From: Actinobacteria bacterium ADurb.Bin346
GTDB lineage: Bacteria; Actinomycetota; Humimicrobiia; Humimicrobiales; Humimicrobiaceae
DNA: 13,912 nt
Reading direction: 5' to 3'
NCBI GenBank assembly: GCA_002068775.1
Contig: MWAX01000116.1
Coordinates: forward strand, 1 to 13,912
Part shown: in pieces, positions 7,415-13,773 of the stretch
How positions within the stretch are numbered: position 1 is the stretch's first letter
Layout: the number at the start of each line of letters is the position of its first letter
Position numbers and translations under genes: made by a program
The notes under the pieces: model-generated
Seen by the model: the letters and a program-made list of their open reading frames with translations, nothing else
Told to the model about the DNA's origin: nothing
Database searches by the model: none

Positions 7415-8749
7415 CTATACTATTCCCTGTGCAATCATGGCGTCTGCAACTTTTAAAAATCCTGCAATGTTTGCTCCAGCCATCAGGTTGCCTTCAAAGC
7501 CGTATTCTTTAGCTGCATTGCTTGATTTTTTATATATGTTAATCATTATTTCTTTTAACTTCGCCTCTACTTCATCAAATGACCAGAACATCCTCATTGA
7601 ATTCTGCTGCATCTCTATTGCAGAAGTCGCTACACCTCCGGCGTTTGCAGCTTTTCCAGGTCCATAGAGAACTTTATTTTTAAGGAATACTTTAATTGCT
7701 CCAGGAGTACATGGCATATTGGCCCCTTCAGCAACTGCGATACAGCCGTTTTTTACAAGTGTTTGTGCTGCCTGTTCATCAAGCTCATTTTCAGTGGCGC
7801 ATGGAAGTGCAATGTCGCATTTCAATTGCCATATTTCTCTGCAAGAACCATTAAATTCCGTGCCTTTTGAAGGAAAGGGGCATTCTTTGATACTTTTCCT
7901 TTCGATTTCTTTTCCAGCCTTGACCATTTCTATATTTATACCGTCCGGGTTATAAATATAGCCGCTCGAATCACTCATTGCTATTACAGTTCCTCCAGAC
8001 TGTTGTATTTTTTGTGCTGCATGGATTGCTACATTTCCTGAGCCTGATATAACAACTTTTTTACCTTTTATATCAAGGTTTTTTGACTTAAGCATTTCTT
8101 CCAGAAAGTATACCAGCCCGTAACCCGTTGCCTCTTTGCGGACAAGGCTTCCGCCATATGTTATTCCTTTGCCTGTAAGCACACCTTCTGAAACATTTTT
8201 TATTCTTTTATACTGCCCATAAAGAAATCCTATTTCCCTTGCGCCAACACCTATATCTCCTGCCGGCACATCCAGGTCTCCGCCAATATGCCTTGAAAGC
8301 TCGGTCATAAAACTCTGGCAGAACCTCATTACTTCCGCATCTGATTTGCCTTTCGGGTCAAAGTCACTGCCTCCTTTTCCGCCGCCGATTGGGAGCCCTG
8401 TAAGAGAATTTTTTAACACCTGCTCAAAAGCAAGAAACTTCATTATTCCGATATATACTGACGGATGAAACCTCAGCCCTCCTTTATATGGACCTATCGT
8501 GCTGTTGAACTGTATCCTGAAACCCCTGTTAACATGAACTTTTCCGCTGTCATCAGTCCAGGAAACCCTGAATATTATCTGTCTTTCAGGCTCAATAAAC
8601 CTTTCAAGTATTCCCAGCTCCTCATATCTCGGGTTTGCGTCCATTACCGGCTCAAGCGAGCCAAGTACTTCCTTTATAGACTGAATAAACTCAGGATCAC
8701 AGGGATTTCTTTTTATGGCATGCTCCAGCGTTCTTTGACAGTAAGTCAT
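7415..8749 (-). CDS. gdhA: NADP-type glutamate dehydrogenase
   Basis: A hexameric class I glutamate dehydrogenase, 444 residues, that interconverts 2-oxoglutarate plus ammonium and glutamate. Visible motifs: GPYKGGLRFHPSV (86-98), LPIGGGKGGSDFDP (119-132) with catalytic K125, PAGDIGVGAREIG (162-174) with D165, and the dinucleotide-binding SGSGNVA (235-241). The residues after the second strand read SDSSG (259-263), as in NADP-specific enzymes. The clostridial NAD enzyme has an unlike loop there, so NADP(H) use and an ammonium-assimilating role are likely. The start at 8749 has AGAGGA upstream. The gene sits backwards between potD and potA. A terminator-like hairpin with a U-run lies about 85 bases before the start on the same strand. 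Confidence 0.95.
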   Translation of the reverse strand: MTYCQRTLEHAIKRNPCDPEFIQSIKEVLGSLEPVMDANPRYEELGILERFIEPERQIIFRVSWTDDSGKVHVNRGFRIQFNSTIGPYKGGLRFHPSVYIGIMKFLAFEQVLKNSLTGLPIGGGKGGSDFDPKGKSDAEVMRFCQSFMTELSRHIGGDLDVPAGDIGVGAREIGFLYGQYKRIKNVSEGVLTGKGITYGGSLVRKEATGYGLVYFLEEMLKSKNLDIKGKKVVISGSGNVAIHAAQKIQQSGGTVIAMSDSSGYIYNPDGINIEMVKAGKEIERKSIKECPFPSKGTEFNGSCREIWQLKCDIALPCATENELDEQAAQTLVKNGCIAVAEGANMPCTPGAIKVFLKNKVLYGPGKAANAGGVATSAIEMQQNSMRMFWSFDEVEAKLKEIMINIYKKSSNAAKEYGFEGNLMAGANIAGFLKVADAMIAQGIV

Positions 8750-8786
8750 CGCTTTCCTCTTTCTTTTTATTTTTTATCTTAAATTG

Positions 8787-8792
8787 ATAATA
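8787..8792 (-). promoter_or_regulatory. Possible -10 box of gdhA downstream of the hairpin
   Basis: TATTAT (5 of 6 matches) on the minus strand lies about 37 bases before the gdhA ATG and after the terminator-like hairpin. The hexamer 17 bases upstream (TTAAGT) is a poor -35. If real, gdhA has a promoter insulated from upstream transcription. Confidence 0.25.
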
Positions 8793-8834
8793 CATAGCCA
8801 GTTGCTTATACTTAAAATGTTAAGCGCTGCAAAT

Positions 8835-8872
8835 AAAAAAGCCTCTACATGGTAAGAAAACCACATAGAGGC
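8835..8872 (-). terminator. Rho-independent terminator or attenuator upstream of gdhA
   Basis: On the minus strand the arms (8872 to 8860 and 8853 to 8841) form a 13-bp stem beginning GCCUCUA, with two G-U pairs and a 6-base loop, followed directly by six U residues (8840 to 8835). On the plus strand the same positions give two mismatches and no T-run, so the structure works in the minus direction. It would stop transcripts that run from the transketolase N-half antisense through potA, or act as a conditional terminator in a long gdhA leader. Confidence 0.75.
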
Positions 8873-9027
8873 TGCATTGCCCTGCTGTGCTGCACTTCAT
8901 TGTGCAAATATTATTTTATTTTTTACGCTTTAAACTTTTTTAAAAAATGATGTAAACTGCTTTTTAATAAAGGTATTATTATTTTATATTGGAAATAAAA
9001 AAAATCAAGTTTTATTGAAAAAAAAGT

Positions 9028-9033
9028 TATAAT
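9028..9033 (+). promoter_or_regulatory. -10 box close to the potA start
   Basis: A perfect TATAAT lies 9 bases before the potA ATG (6 before the in-frame TTG). A transcript would begin at or within a few bases of the start codon. No convincing -35 hexamer is seen. Confidence 0.45.
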
Positions 9034-9042
9034 TTCGTATTG

Positions 9043-10152
9043 ATGAAAAAGATAGTTGAAATTAATAATCTTGTAAAAAAGTACGGAAACGTGACTGCAG
9101 TTTCAAACGTCTCGCTTGCCATTGAGGAAGGAGAGTTTTTTTCTCTTCTCGGACCATCAGGCTGCGGTAAAACAACAATATTGCGGATAATAGGGGGTTT
9201 TATAAATCAGGACAGCGGCACTGTTTTTATTAATGGCTTAAACATGGATGGGATACCCCCTAATAAAAGAAGCACCAGCATGGTCTTTCAGAACCTTGCA
9301 TTATTTCCTCACATGAATGTAGGAGAAAATATCATTTACGGTTTGAGAAAAAAGCGTACACCTGCTGAAATCATAAAAAATAAACTCGGCAATATGCTCT
9401 CTGTGGTAAATCTTCAAGGGTATGAAAAAAGAAGAATCAATGAGCTTTCCGGCGGGCAGCAGCAGAGAGTGGCGCTTGCAAGATCTTTAATCATTGAGCC
9501 GAAAATACTGTTGCTTGACGAACCTCTTGCATCTCTTGATAAGAAGTTAAGAGTGCTTATGCGGCTTGAGCTGAAGGAAATACAGAGAAAGACAGGGACA
9601 ACTTTTCTTTATGTCACACATGATCAGAGCGAAGCCCTGACGATGTCTGATTCTATCGCAGTTATGAATGAAGGCAAAATAGTCCAGACAGGAGAGCCTG
9701 CCGGGATTTACAACAAACCCTGCAACAGGTTTGTGGCTGATTTTATTGGAGCCGGTAATTTTATAAAAATAAAGCATGCCGTAAAAGATGGCGACAGTCA
9801 TATTGTAACTGCTGAAAGCGGCGGAAAAATAATCCTTGATTCATCTGCTGGCGGAGCAATCTCTGCAGGCGGTAATTTAATATTTTTCATCAGGTCTGAG
9901 AAAATCAAAGTCAGCAGGAGCAGCAGCTGCACAGCAGCAAACAAAACTGCAGCCGTAAATCAGTTCAGGGGTAGAGTAACTTCAGTTATATTTGAAGGCC
10001 CTGATACAAGATTAAAAATATTTTCCTTCTCTTTGGGCAATATCACTGCTGAGATCAAGAATGATGACCTCAAGTCAGGATTTATTGAAAATGACGAAGT
10101 GGTTTTCTGCTGGAACACTGCCGAAGGGATACTTTTAGCAGACCAGGTTTAG
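9043..10152 (+). CDS. potA: Polyamine ABC transporter ATP-binding protein PotA
   Basis: The ATPase subunit that drives the PotBCD importer, about 369 residues. Counting from the ATG (subtract 1 if counting from the alternative TTG at 9040): the Walker A motif GPSGCGKTT is at about residue 37-45, the Q-loop is in VFQNLALFPH (82-91), the signature LSGGQQQRVALARSL is at 135-149, Walker B ILLLDEP is at 155-161, and the H-loop His is in VTHDQSEAL. Residues from about 240 on form a TOBE-like C-terminal domain, as in PotA and other CUT1-like ATPases. An in-frame TGA at 9016-9018 confines the start. There is no ribosome binding site. The stop TAG overlaps the stop of the convergent transketolase N-half. 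It is split from potBCD by the inverted gdhA. Confidence 0.92.
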   Translation: MKKIVEINNLVKKYGNVTAVSNVSLAIEEGEFFSLLGPSGCGKTTILRIIGGFINQDSGTVFINGLNMDGIPPNKRSTSMVFQNLALFPHMNVGENIIYGLRKKRTPAEIIKNKLGNMLSVVNLQGYEKRRINELSGGQQQRVALARSLIIEPKILLLDEPLASLDKKLRVLMRLELKEIQRKTGTTFLYVTHDQSEALTMSDSIAVMNEGKIVQTGEPAGIYNKPCNRFVADFIGAGNFIKIKHAVKDGDSHIVTAESGGKIILDSSAGGAISAGGNLIFFIRSEKIKVSRSSSCTAANKTAAVNQFRGRVTSVIFEGPDTRLKIFSFSLGNITAEIKNDDLKSGFIENDEVVFCWNTAEGILLADQV

Positions 10153-10985
10153 TCAGGGTCAATACCGCACAGCTCATGCACTGCTTTTTCTGTTTCTTCG
10201 GGTGAAGGGGTTTTGCCATGCCATTCACAGCGGTCTTCCATGAAAGATATCCCTTTACCTTTGACTGTTTTCGCTATAATGCATACCGGCATATCTTTAA
10301 TTGCCAGGGCTGAAGAAACTGCAAAATCTATCTCATCAAAATCATGCCCATCTATTTCTATCACGTGCCAGCCAAATGATTTCCATTTATCTGTCAGCGG
10401 CGCTGTATTCATTATATCTTTAGTATATCCATCTATCTGCAGGTCGTTTTTATCAAGGATGGCAATAAGGTTTCCCAGTCTGTAGTGCGCCGCAGCCATA
10501 GCTGCTTCCCAGATCTGTCCTTCGTCACATTCCCCGTCACCAAGTATTGCAAAAATATTGCATGCAAGCCCGTCAAGCCTTGCGCCAAGCGCCATACCGA
10601 CAGCACATGAGAGCCCCTGGCCAAGTGATCCTGAAGTCATATCAACGCCTGGCGTTTTATTCATATCAGGATGTCCCTGGAGTATGCTGCCATATTTTCT
10701 CAGCGTTTTAAGATGCGATTTATCAAAATACCCTTTCTCAGCAAGCGCCGCGTACAGCACCGGACAGACATGCCCTTTGGAAAGAACGACTCTGTCCCTG
10801 TCCTTCATTGAAGGGTTTGACGCATCAAGTTTTAACTTGCCGCTGAAATAAAGGTATGAAAAAATATCAGACATGGAAAGCGAGCCTCCGGGATGCCCGG
10901 AACCGGAAATACTAAGCATTTCAATAATATCTATCCTTATTTTCATTGCAGTATCCTGAAGCATATGTTTCTGGTTATTATCCAT
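10149..10985 (-). CDS. Transketolase, N-terminal subunit
   Basis: The thiamine-diphosphate pyrophosphate-binding half of a split transketolase, 278 residues, which needs the C-half at 3371-4339. Motifs: SGSGHPGGSLS (27-37) with the conserved His, LSKGHVCPVLY (68-78), LQGHPDM (102-108), GSLGQGLS (119-126), and the cofactor motif GDGECDEGQIWEAA through LDKND (149-181). The ATG at 10985 has GGAAGG 5-6 bases upstream, and a good promoter (TTGAAA, 17 bases, TATATT) lies before it. The C-half does not follow; instead the stop codon overlaps that of potA on the other strand. No terminator lies at the junction, so transcripts may run antisense to potA down to the hairpin at 8835-8872. Confidence 0.95.
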   Translation of the reverse strand: MDNNQKHMLQDTAMKIRIDIIEMLSISGSGHPGGSLSMSDIFSYLYFSGKLKLDASNPSMKDRDRVVLSKGHVCPVLYAALAEKGYFDKSHLKTLRKYGSILQGHPDMNKTPGVDMTSGSLGQGLSCAVGMALGARLDGLACNIFAILGDGECDEGQIWEAAMAAAHYRLGNLIAILDKNDLQIDGYTKDIMNTAPLTDKWKSFGWHVIEIDGHDFDEIDFAVSSALAIKDMPVCIIAKTVKGKGISFMEDRCEWHGKTPSPEETEKAVHELCGIDPD

Positions 10986-11018
10986 ATTATCCTTCCTTGC
11001 CCTTTGGTCCTTATATAA

Positions 11019-11047
11019 AATATATTTTAATAATCAGATAATTTCAA
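11019..11047 (-). promoter_or_regulatory. Sigma70-like promoter of the transketolase N-half
   Basis: On the minus strand TTGAAA (11047 to 11042, 5 of 6 matches) and TATATT (11024 to 11019, 5 of 6) are 17 bases apart. A start near 11012 would leave a leader of about 27 bases with the GGAAGG ribosome binding site. Confidence 0.55.
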
Positions 11048-11067
11048 ATATTATATTTGGAAAATAC

Positions 11068-11105
11068 AAAAAGGGGCAGGTATTGCTTAGTACCGGCCCC
11101 TTTTT
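11068..11105. terminator. Bidirectional Rho-independent terminator
   Basis: A near-perfect stem made of AAAAAGGGGC, one mismatch and GGTA, paired with TACC, the mismatch and GCCCCTTTTT, around an 8-base loop. T-runs flank both sides, so it can work in either direction. It lies 20 bases past the stop of the DUF4190-like gene and just upstream of the promoter of the transketolase N-half, and so separates the two units. Confidence 0.88.
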
Positions 11106-11125
11106 ATATCTAACTGGCAAAGGGA

Positions 11126-11404
11126 TTAATAGCTTCTGAGAGCTGCTGCGGCTACTCCCCATACAGAGATTATTATAATCATTGATAATACCCATGGAAG
11201 TACAACACCAAGGATAATTCCTGTGATGTCAAATTTCTTCCCTGCTACACCTGCTTCGCCATTTTTAATTTTTACAAGGTCAATAATTCCCATTATTATT
11301 GCTGCAAGCCCTACAGCCCATCCAGCAAAAGGAATTATAGCGCAAATTCCGCAAGCCAGAGAACCTTTCGCCAATCCACTTGGTGCACTCTTTACATCCT
11401 GCAT
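11126..11404 (-). CDS. DUF4190-like small membrane protein
   Basis: A 92-residue protein with two hydrophobic segments: residues 12-45 (a Gly/Ala/Ile-rich hairpin ending IIMGIIDLVKIKNGEAG) and 60-88. The layout, with a short polar turn KIKNGEAGVAGKKFDITGIILG between them, is that of DUF4190 proteins, whose function is unknown. The start at 11404 has AAAGGGG 5-6 bases upstream. A promoter candidate precedes it and a strong terminator follows its stop, so it is probably a single-gene unit. Nothing links it to a neighbour's pathway. Confidence 0.7.
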   Translation of the reverse strand: MQDVKSAPSGLAKGSLACGICAIIPFAGWAVGLAAIIMGIIDLVKIKNGEAGVAGKKFDITGIILGVVLPWVLSMIIIISVWGVAAAALRSY

Positions 11405-11440
11405 GGAACCCCTTTCTTCAAATTAATTTTTAATGTTTAT

Positions 11441-11469
11441 ATTGTACTTATTTATAAAGTTTTAAGCAA
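11441..11469 (-). promoter_or_regulatory. Putative promoter of the DUF4190-like gene
   Basis: TTGCTT (11469 to 11464, 3 of 6 matches) and TACAAT (11446 to 11441, 5 of 6) are 17 bases apart on the minus strand. A start near 11434 would give a leader of about 30 bases. Confidence 0.35.
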
Positions 11470-11533
11470 CCATAAAATATTCAAAAAATAAAATATTTTT
11501 TATAAATCTGCCATAATCCGGCTGCTGTTTATA

Positions 11534-11851
11534 TCAGTAAATCCGTTTACTTTTAAAAGTCTGCCACATTGCAAATATAAGTATACCCATAACAACTATA
11601 GATGTGACTAGTATTGGCAGAAAATTTTTATCTGTACCAGTGGGCTTTATTTCGTTAAGGATGACCTGATTGCCGGTACCACTATCGGCAATTAATTTCC
11701 CATCCGGACCAGGGCCTTGAGAGTAGCCTGAGCGATCCGGCTGATCTGCAAAAATCGGACCGGAGAAAGCAAACAATGCCATGCCGGTAAAAAAAACAGA
11801 TATAATCATGCATGCTAATTTTAAAGCTTTTTTCCTGCCTTTAAATGACAT
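11534..11851 (-). CDS. Unrecognised exported, membrane-anchored small protein
   Basis: A 105-residue protein that I do not recognise. Residues 1-11 are basic (KGRKKALK), residues 12-30 are hydrophobic, and GPIFA-DQPD around residue 35 looks like a signal peptidase I site. Residues 36-76 are polar and rich in Gly, Pro, Asp and Thr, and are probably disordered and outside the cell. Residues 77-97 (FLPILVTSIVVMGILIFAMW) form one membrane helix, followed by a short basic tail KSKR. So it is predicted to be type I: exported with the C-terminus inside. GGAG lies 13 bases before the ATG, a long spacing. The next gene on this strand, DUF4190-like, begins 129 bases later with its own promoter candidate. 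The composition supports a real gene, but no function can be given. Confidence 0.6.
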   Translation of the reverse strand: MSFKGRKKALKLACMIISVFFTGMALFAFSGPIFADQPDRSGYSQGPGPDGKLIADSGTGNQVILNEIKPTGTDKNFLPILVTSIVVMGILIFAMWQTFKSKRIY

Positions 11852-12048
11852 AAAAATTTAGAGCTCCAAAATATGATAGATTACTATATTAATTAATATA
11901 ATGTAATATATAAATAAATATTATATTAATTATTATATATTTGTCAACATATCTAATAATTTTTATTTGTATACATAAAAAAATATAAATAATTAATTTT
12001 TTAACAAAAAATATTGAAGTCATAAGTTATAAAGTGTAAATTTAAATT
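11852..12048. other. AT-rich divergent intergenic region
   Basis: This 197-base stretch separates the minus-strand exported protein from the plus-strand hydrolase. It is strongly AT-rich with no open frame of note. It must hold the promoters of both genes and contains a perfect 13-bp inverted repeat. On the plus side TTGAAG (12014-12019), 17 bases, TAAATT (12037-12042) is a weak promoter candidate whose start would fall at the hydrolase ATG. Confidence 0.6.
11890..11932. repeat. Perfect 13-bp AT-only inverted repeat
   Basis: TAATTAATATAAT at 11890-11902 is exactly reverse-complemented at 11920-11932, with a 17-base spacer. All bases are A or T. It could be an operator or a DNA-bending site between the divergent genes, but AT-rich sequence makes chance repeats more likely. 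Confidence 0.5.
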
Positions 12049-13104
12049 ATGCTTTACAGGTATCAGAAAGAAAAAGAAATTAAATTTAAAATTATCAGCA
12101 ATTCCGGTTATTTTACTGAAAATGGACAGGGCCGACTTGAAGATAGGGGTTTTGTATTAAAGTACGAATCACCGGTAAAGACAGGTATCAGTGAAAATGA
12201 CAGCGTGCATGCAGAATTTTTTATCCCGGAAAATATTTATTCCAGTGAAATTAAAGGAAAAAATAAATTTTATGCCTGCCGGAAAGGCACTGGCAACCAG
12301 AAAGTTATAATCCTGCTTCATGGATTTAACAGCAAACAGGACCAGCTCGGCAATTTTTACTATTTTATAAAAAAAGCCCTCCGCAATGATTGCGCTGTTC
12401 TTTTCCTGAATCTGCCATATCATCTTAACAGAACACCTGCAGGCGAGCAGAGCGGACAGAGACTTATAAACAGCAGGGATTCTGAACTGCTGGAATTTTT
12501 CGACCAGTCAGTGAAAGATATACAGAAAGCCATGGCAATACTCAGTAATATATTCGAGCCTGCAAACTGCTTAAAATTTTATATTTGCGGGCTGAGCCTT
12601 GGAGGAATGGTTGCTGCAATCACTGCTGCCTGGGAGCCGTCTCTCGAGAAAAGTGTGCTCCTCGAATGCGGGGGGAACTGGGATGATATTTACTGGAAAA
12701 GCCTTATCAGGATTATCTTAAGAGGTACTTTCATAGATAAAACCAAAATCAGGAGAAAAGAAGCTGCTGAATTTTATGCCGCACATCCTGCTTTTATTAA
12801 GGAATTTAAAAAAGTAAACCCTCCCCTGATAGATGCTGGGCTTGAGTCGTACCCGTCTCTTTCAGCATATCGGCAAAAAACAATGTTTTTATCTGATCCG
12901 CTGACATTTGCCCATAGGGTGAAAACAGAAAAAGTACTGATGATAAATGCAAAATTTGATATTCTTTTCTGCCGGGCTTCAACAGAAAAACTGTGGGCCG
13001 GGCTTGGAAAGCCTGAGATAAAATGGCTCAATGACTTTCACGGGACCAGGGTGCTTGCTAACAATTCAGTAATTAAAAAGATTTTTGACTTCATGGATAA
13101 ATAA
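12049..13104 (+). CDS. Alpha/beta hydrolase, ABHD18-like
   Basis: A 351-residue serine hydrolase of the alpha/beta fold. LLHGFNSKQDQ (89-99) gives the oxyanion HG. GLSLGG (181-186) holds the nucleophile S183. D304 in INAKFDILF and H331 in DFHGTR complete a plausible triad. The stretches LNLPYHLNRTPAGEQSGQR (120-138) and SDPLTFAHRVKTEKVLMIN (282-300) resemble the ABHD18-like group rather than typical lipases. Residues 1-80 are an extra N-terminal region without a signal peptide, so it is probably cytoplasmic; the substrate is unknown. An in-frame TAA 6 bases before the ATG fixes the start, and no ribosome binding site is seen. Its end faces the second EutN gene with a 16-base gap. Confidence 0.82.
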   Translation: MLYRYQKEKEIKFKIISNSGYFTENGQGRLEDRGFVLKYESPVKTGISENDSVHAEFFIPENIYSSEIKGKNKFYACRKGTGNQKVIILLHGFNSKQDQLGNFYYFIKKALRNDCAVLFLNLPYHLNRTPAGEQSGQRLINSRDSELLEFFDQSVKDIQKAMAILSNIFEPANCLKFYICGLSLGGMVAAITAAWEPSLEKSVLLECGGNWDDIYWKSLIRIILRGTFIDKTKIRRKEAAEFYAAHPAFIKEFKKVNPPLIDAGLESYPSLSAYRQKTMFLSDPLTFAHRVKTEKVLMINAKFDILFCRASTEKLWAGLGKPEIKWLNDFHGTRVLANNSVIKKIFDFMDK

Positions 13105-13120
13105 CAGCCGAAAGACAAAT

Positions 13121-13390
13121 TTATCTTTCAAATGAATAACTATCCACTTTAGCGACTATGACTGAGTCAATTGCCCTGTCCCTTGTTTCATCCGTCTGCC
13201 TTGCTGAGCTTCCGCTAACAACCAGGACTTTCTCACCTGCACCCACTCCGACTACATCAACAGCTACTAAAAAAGAATCGAGTAAATTACCATCCAGGTC
13301 TATTGACCTTACAATAAGGAGCTTCTTGCCTGTAAGGTTTTTTTCTTTCTGTGTTGAAACCACTGAGCCGATTACCTGGCCTAAAATCAT
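13121..13390 (-). CDS. EutN/CcmL-family microcompartment vertex protein 2
   Basis: An 89-residue protein of the family whose pentamers cap the vertices of bacterial microcompartments. It keeps the classic blocks: GQVIGSVVSTQKEKNLTGKK (4-23), LLIVRSIDLDG (24-34), FLVAVDVVGVGAGEKVLVVSG (40-60) and SSARQTDE (61-68), followed by a closing IDSVIVAKVD strand. The start at 13390 has AAGGAG 8 bases upstream. It follows the first EutN-like gene by 18 bases, so the two are co-transcribed. No shell hexamer or cargo enzyme lies in the window; those genes would be elsewhere, perhaps beyond the right edge. Confidence 0.93.
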   Translation of the reverse strand: MILGQVIGSVVSTQKEKNLTGKKLLIVRSIDLDGNLLDSFLVAVDVVGVGAGEKVLVVSGSSARQTDETRDRAIDSVIVAKVDSYSFER

Positions 13391-13408
13391 TTTAGATACT
13401 CCTTGCAG

Positions 13409-13690
13409 TTATTTATCAAATTTATGGACATTTACACTTTCAATAATTGAGACTATTGTGGCATCTGAAGGGACGTCATTGCTGTCAAAAGGCCAGGTTG
13501 CCTCCATCCCGTCTTCATAACCCACATAATCACCAATGCCTGCATCTGTCGTGTCAACAGCAACCATTGGCATGCCTGTGTTTTTGCCCGTACTCAGGTT
13601 TACTGGCTGGATTATCTGGAGTTTTTTACCAGTCAGACCCTTATATTTTATTGTTGAAACAACATTTCCTATTACTTTTGCGTAATACAT
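13409..13690 (-). CDS. EutN/CcmL-family microcompartment vertex protein 1 (divergent)
   Basis: A 93-residue vertex protein paralogue. The N-terminal half is canonical: AKVIGNVVSTIKYKGLTGKK (4-23), then MVAVDTTDAGIGDYV (42-56). In place of the GSSAR loop of its neighbour it has YEDGMEATWPFDSNDVPSDA (58-77), then the final strand TIVSIIESVNV. This marks it as a different pentamer subtype, so the compartment may use two kinds of vertex. The ATG at 13690 is fixed by an in-frame TAG just upstream and by the family N-terminus. There is no ribosome binding site; a TATAAT box ends 6 bases before the ATG, suggesting a leaderless message. An inverted repeat lies over the matching -35 and spacer region. 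Confidence 0.9.
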   Translation of the reverse strand: MYYAKVIGNVVSTIKYKGLTGKKLQIIQPVNLSTGKNTGMPMVAVDTTDAGIGDYVGYEDGMEATWPFDSNDVPSDATIVSIIESVNVHKFDK

Positions 13691-13696
13691 GACATT

Positions 13697-13702
13697 ATTA
13701 TA
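13697..13702 (-). promoter_or_regulatory. -10 box next to the first EutN gene start
   Basis: A perfect TATAAT on the minus strand ends 6 bases before the ATG at 13690, so transcription would begin at about the A of the start codon. The hexamer 17 bases upstream (TTTTAA) is a weak -35. Confidence 0.45.
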
Positions 13703-13710
13703 CTAATATT

Positions 13711-13736
13711 GGGGCTCACTTAAAAGGGAGAGCCCC
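13711..13736. repeat. 7-bp GC-rich inverted repeat between folD and the EutN genes
   Basis: GGGGCTC (13711-13717) and GAGCCCC (13730-13736) are perfect inverted copies around a 12-base loop. No T-run follows on the minus strand, so it is not a standard terminator there. It covers the -35 and spacer region of the proposed EutN promoter and could be an operator or an RNA hairpin between folD and the EutN pair. Confidence 0.6.
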
Positions 13737-13773
13737 GGGTATCATATTTTATCTGCTTGAACGGCTGCTTCAA

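Noticed and set aside
8465..8782. A 105-codon plus-strand frame over the 5' end of gdhA
   Set aside because: It is antisense to conserved glutamate dehydrogenase codons and has no ribosome binding site or known domain.
8873..9039. A glutamine-type riboswitch or tRNA-like element upstream of the gdhA hairpin
   Set aside because: There are small hairpins (for example TGCAC/GTGCA near 8891-8906), but no match to the conserved bases I know for glutamine riboswitches, and no cloverleaf can be drawn.
11534..11640. A sortase-type (LPxTG) cell-wall sorting signal in the small exported protein
   Set aside because: The Pro-Thr-Gly-Thr before the C-terminal helix is suggestive, but the preceding residues (IKPTG) do not fit LPxTG and no sortase is nearby.
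13110..13129. A GAAAGA/TCTTTC hairpin between the convergent hydrolase and EutN genes
   Set aside because: Only six AT-rich pairs with an 8-base loop and no clean T-run; part of it lies inside the EutN coding end. Too weak to call a terminator.
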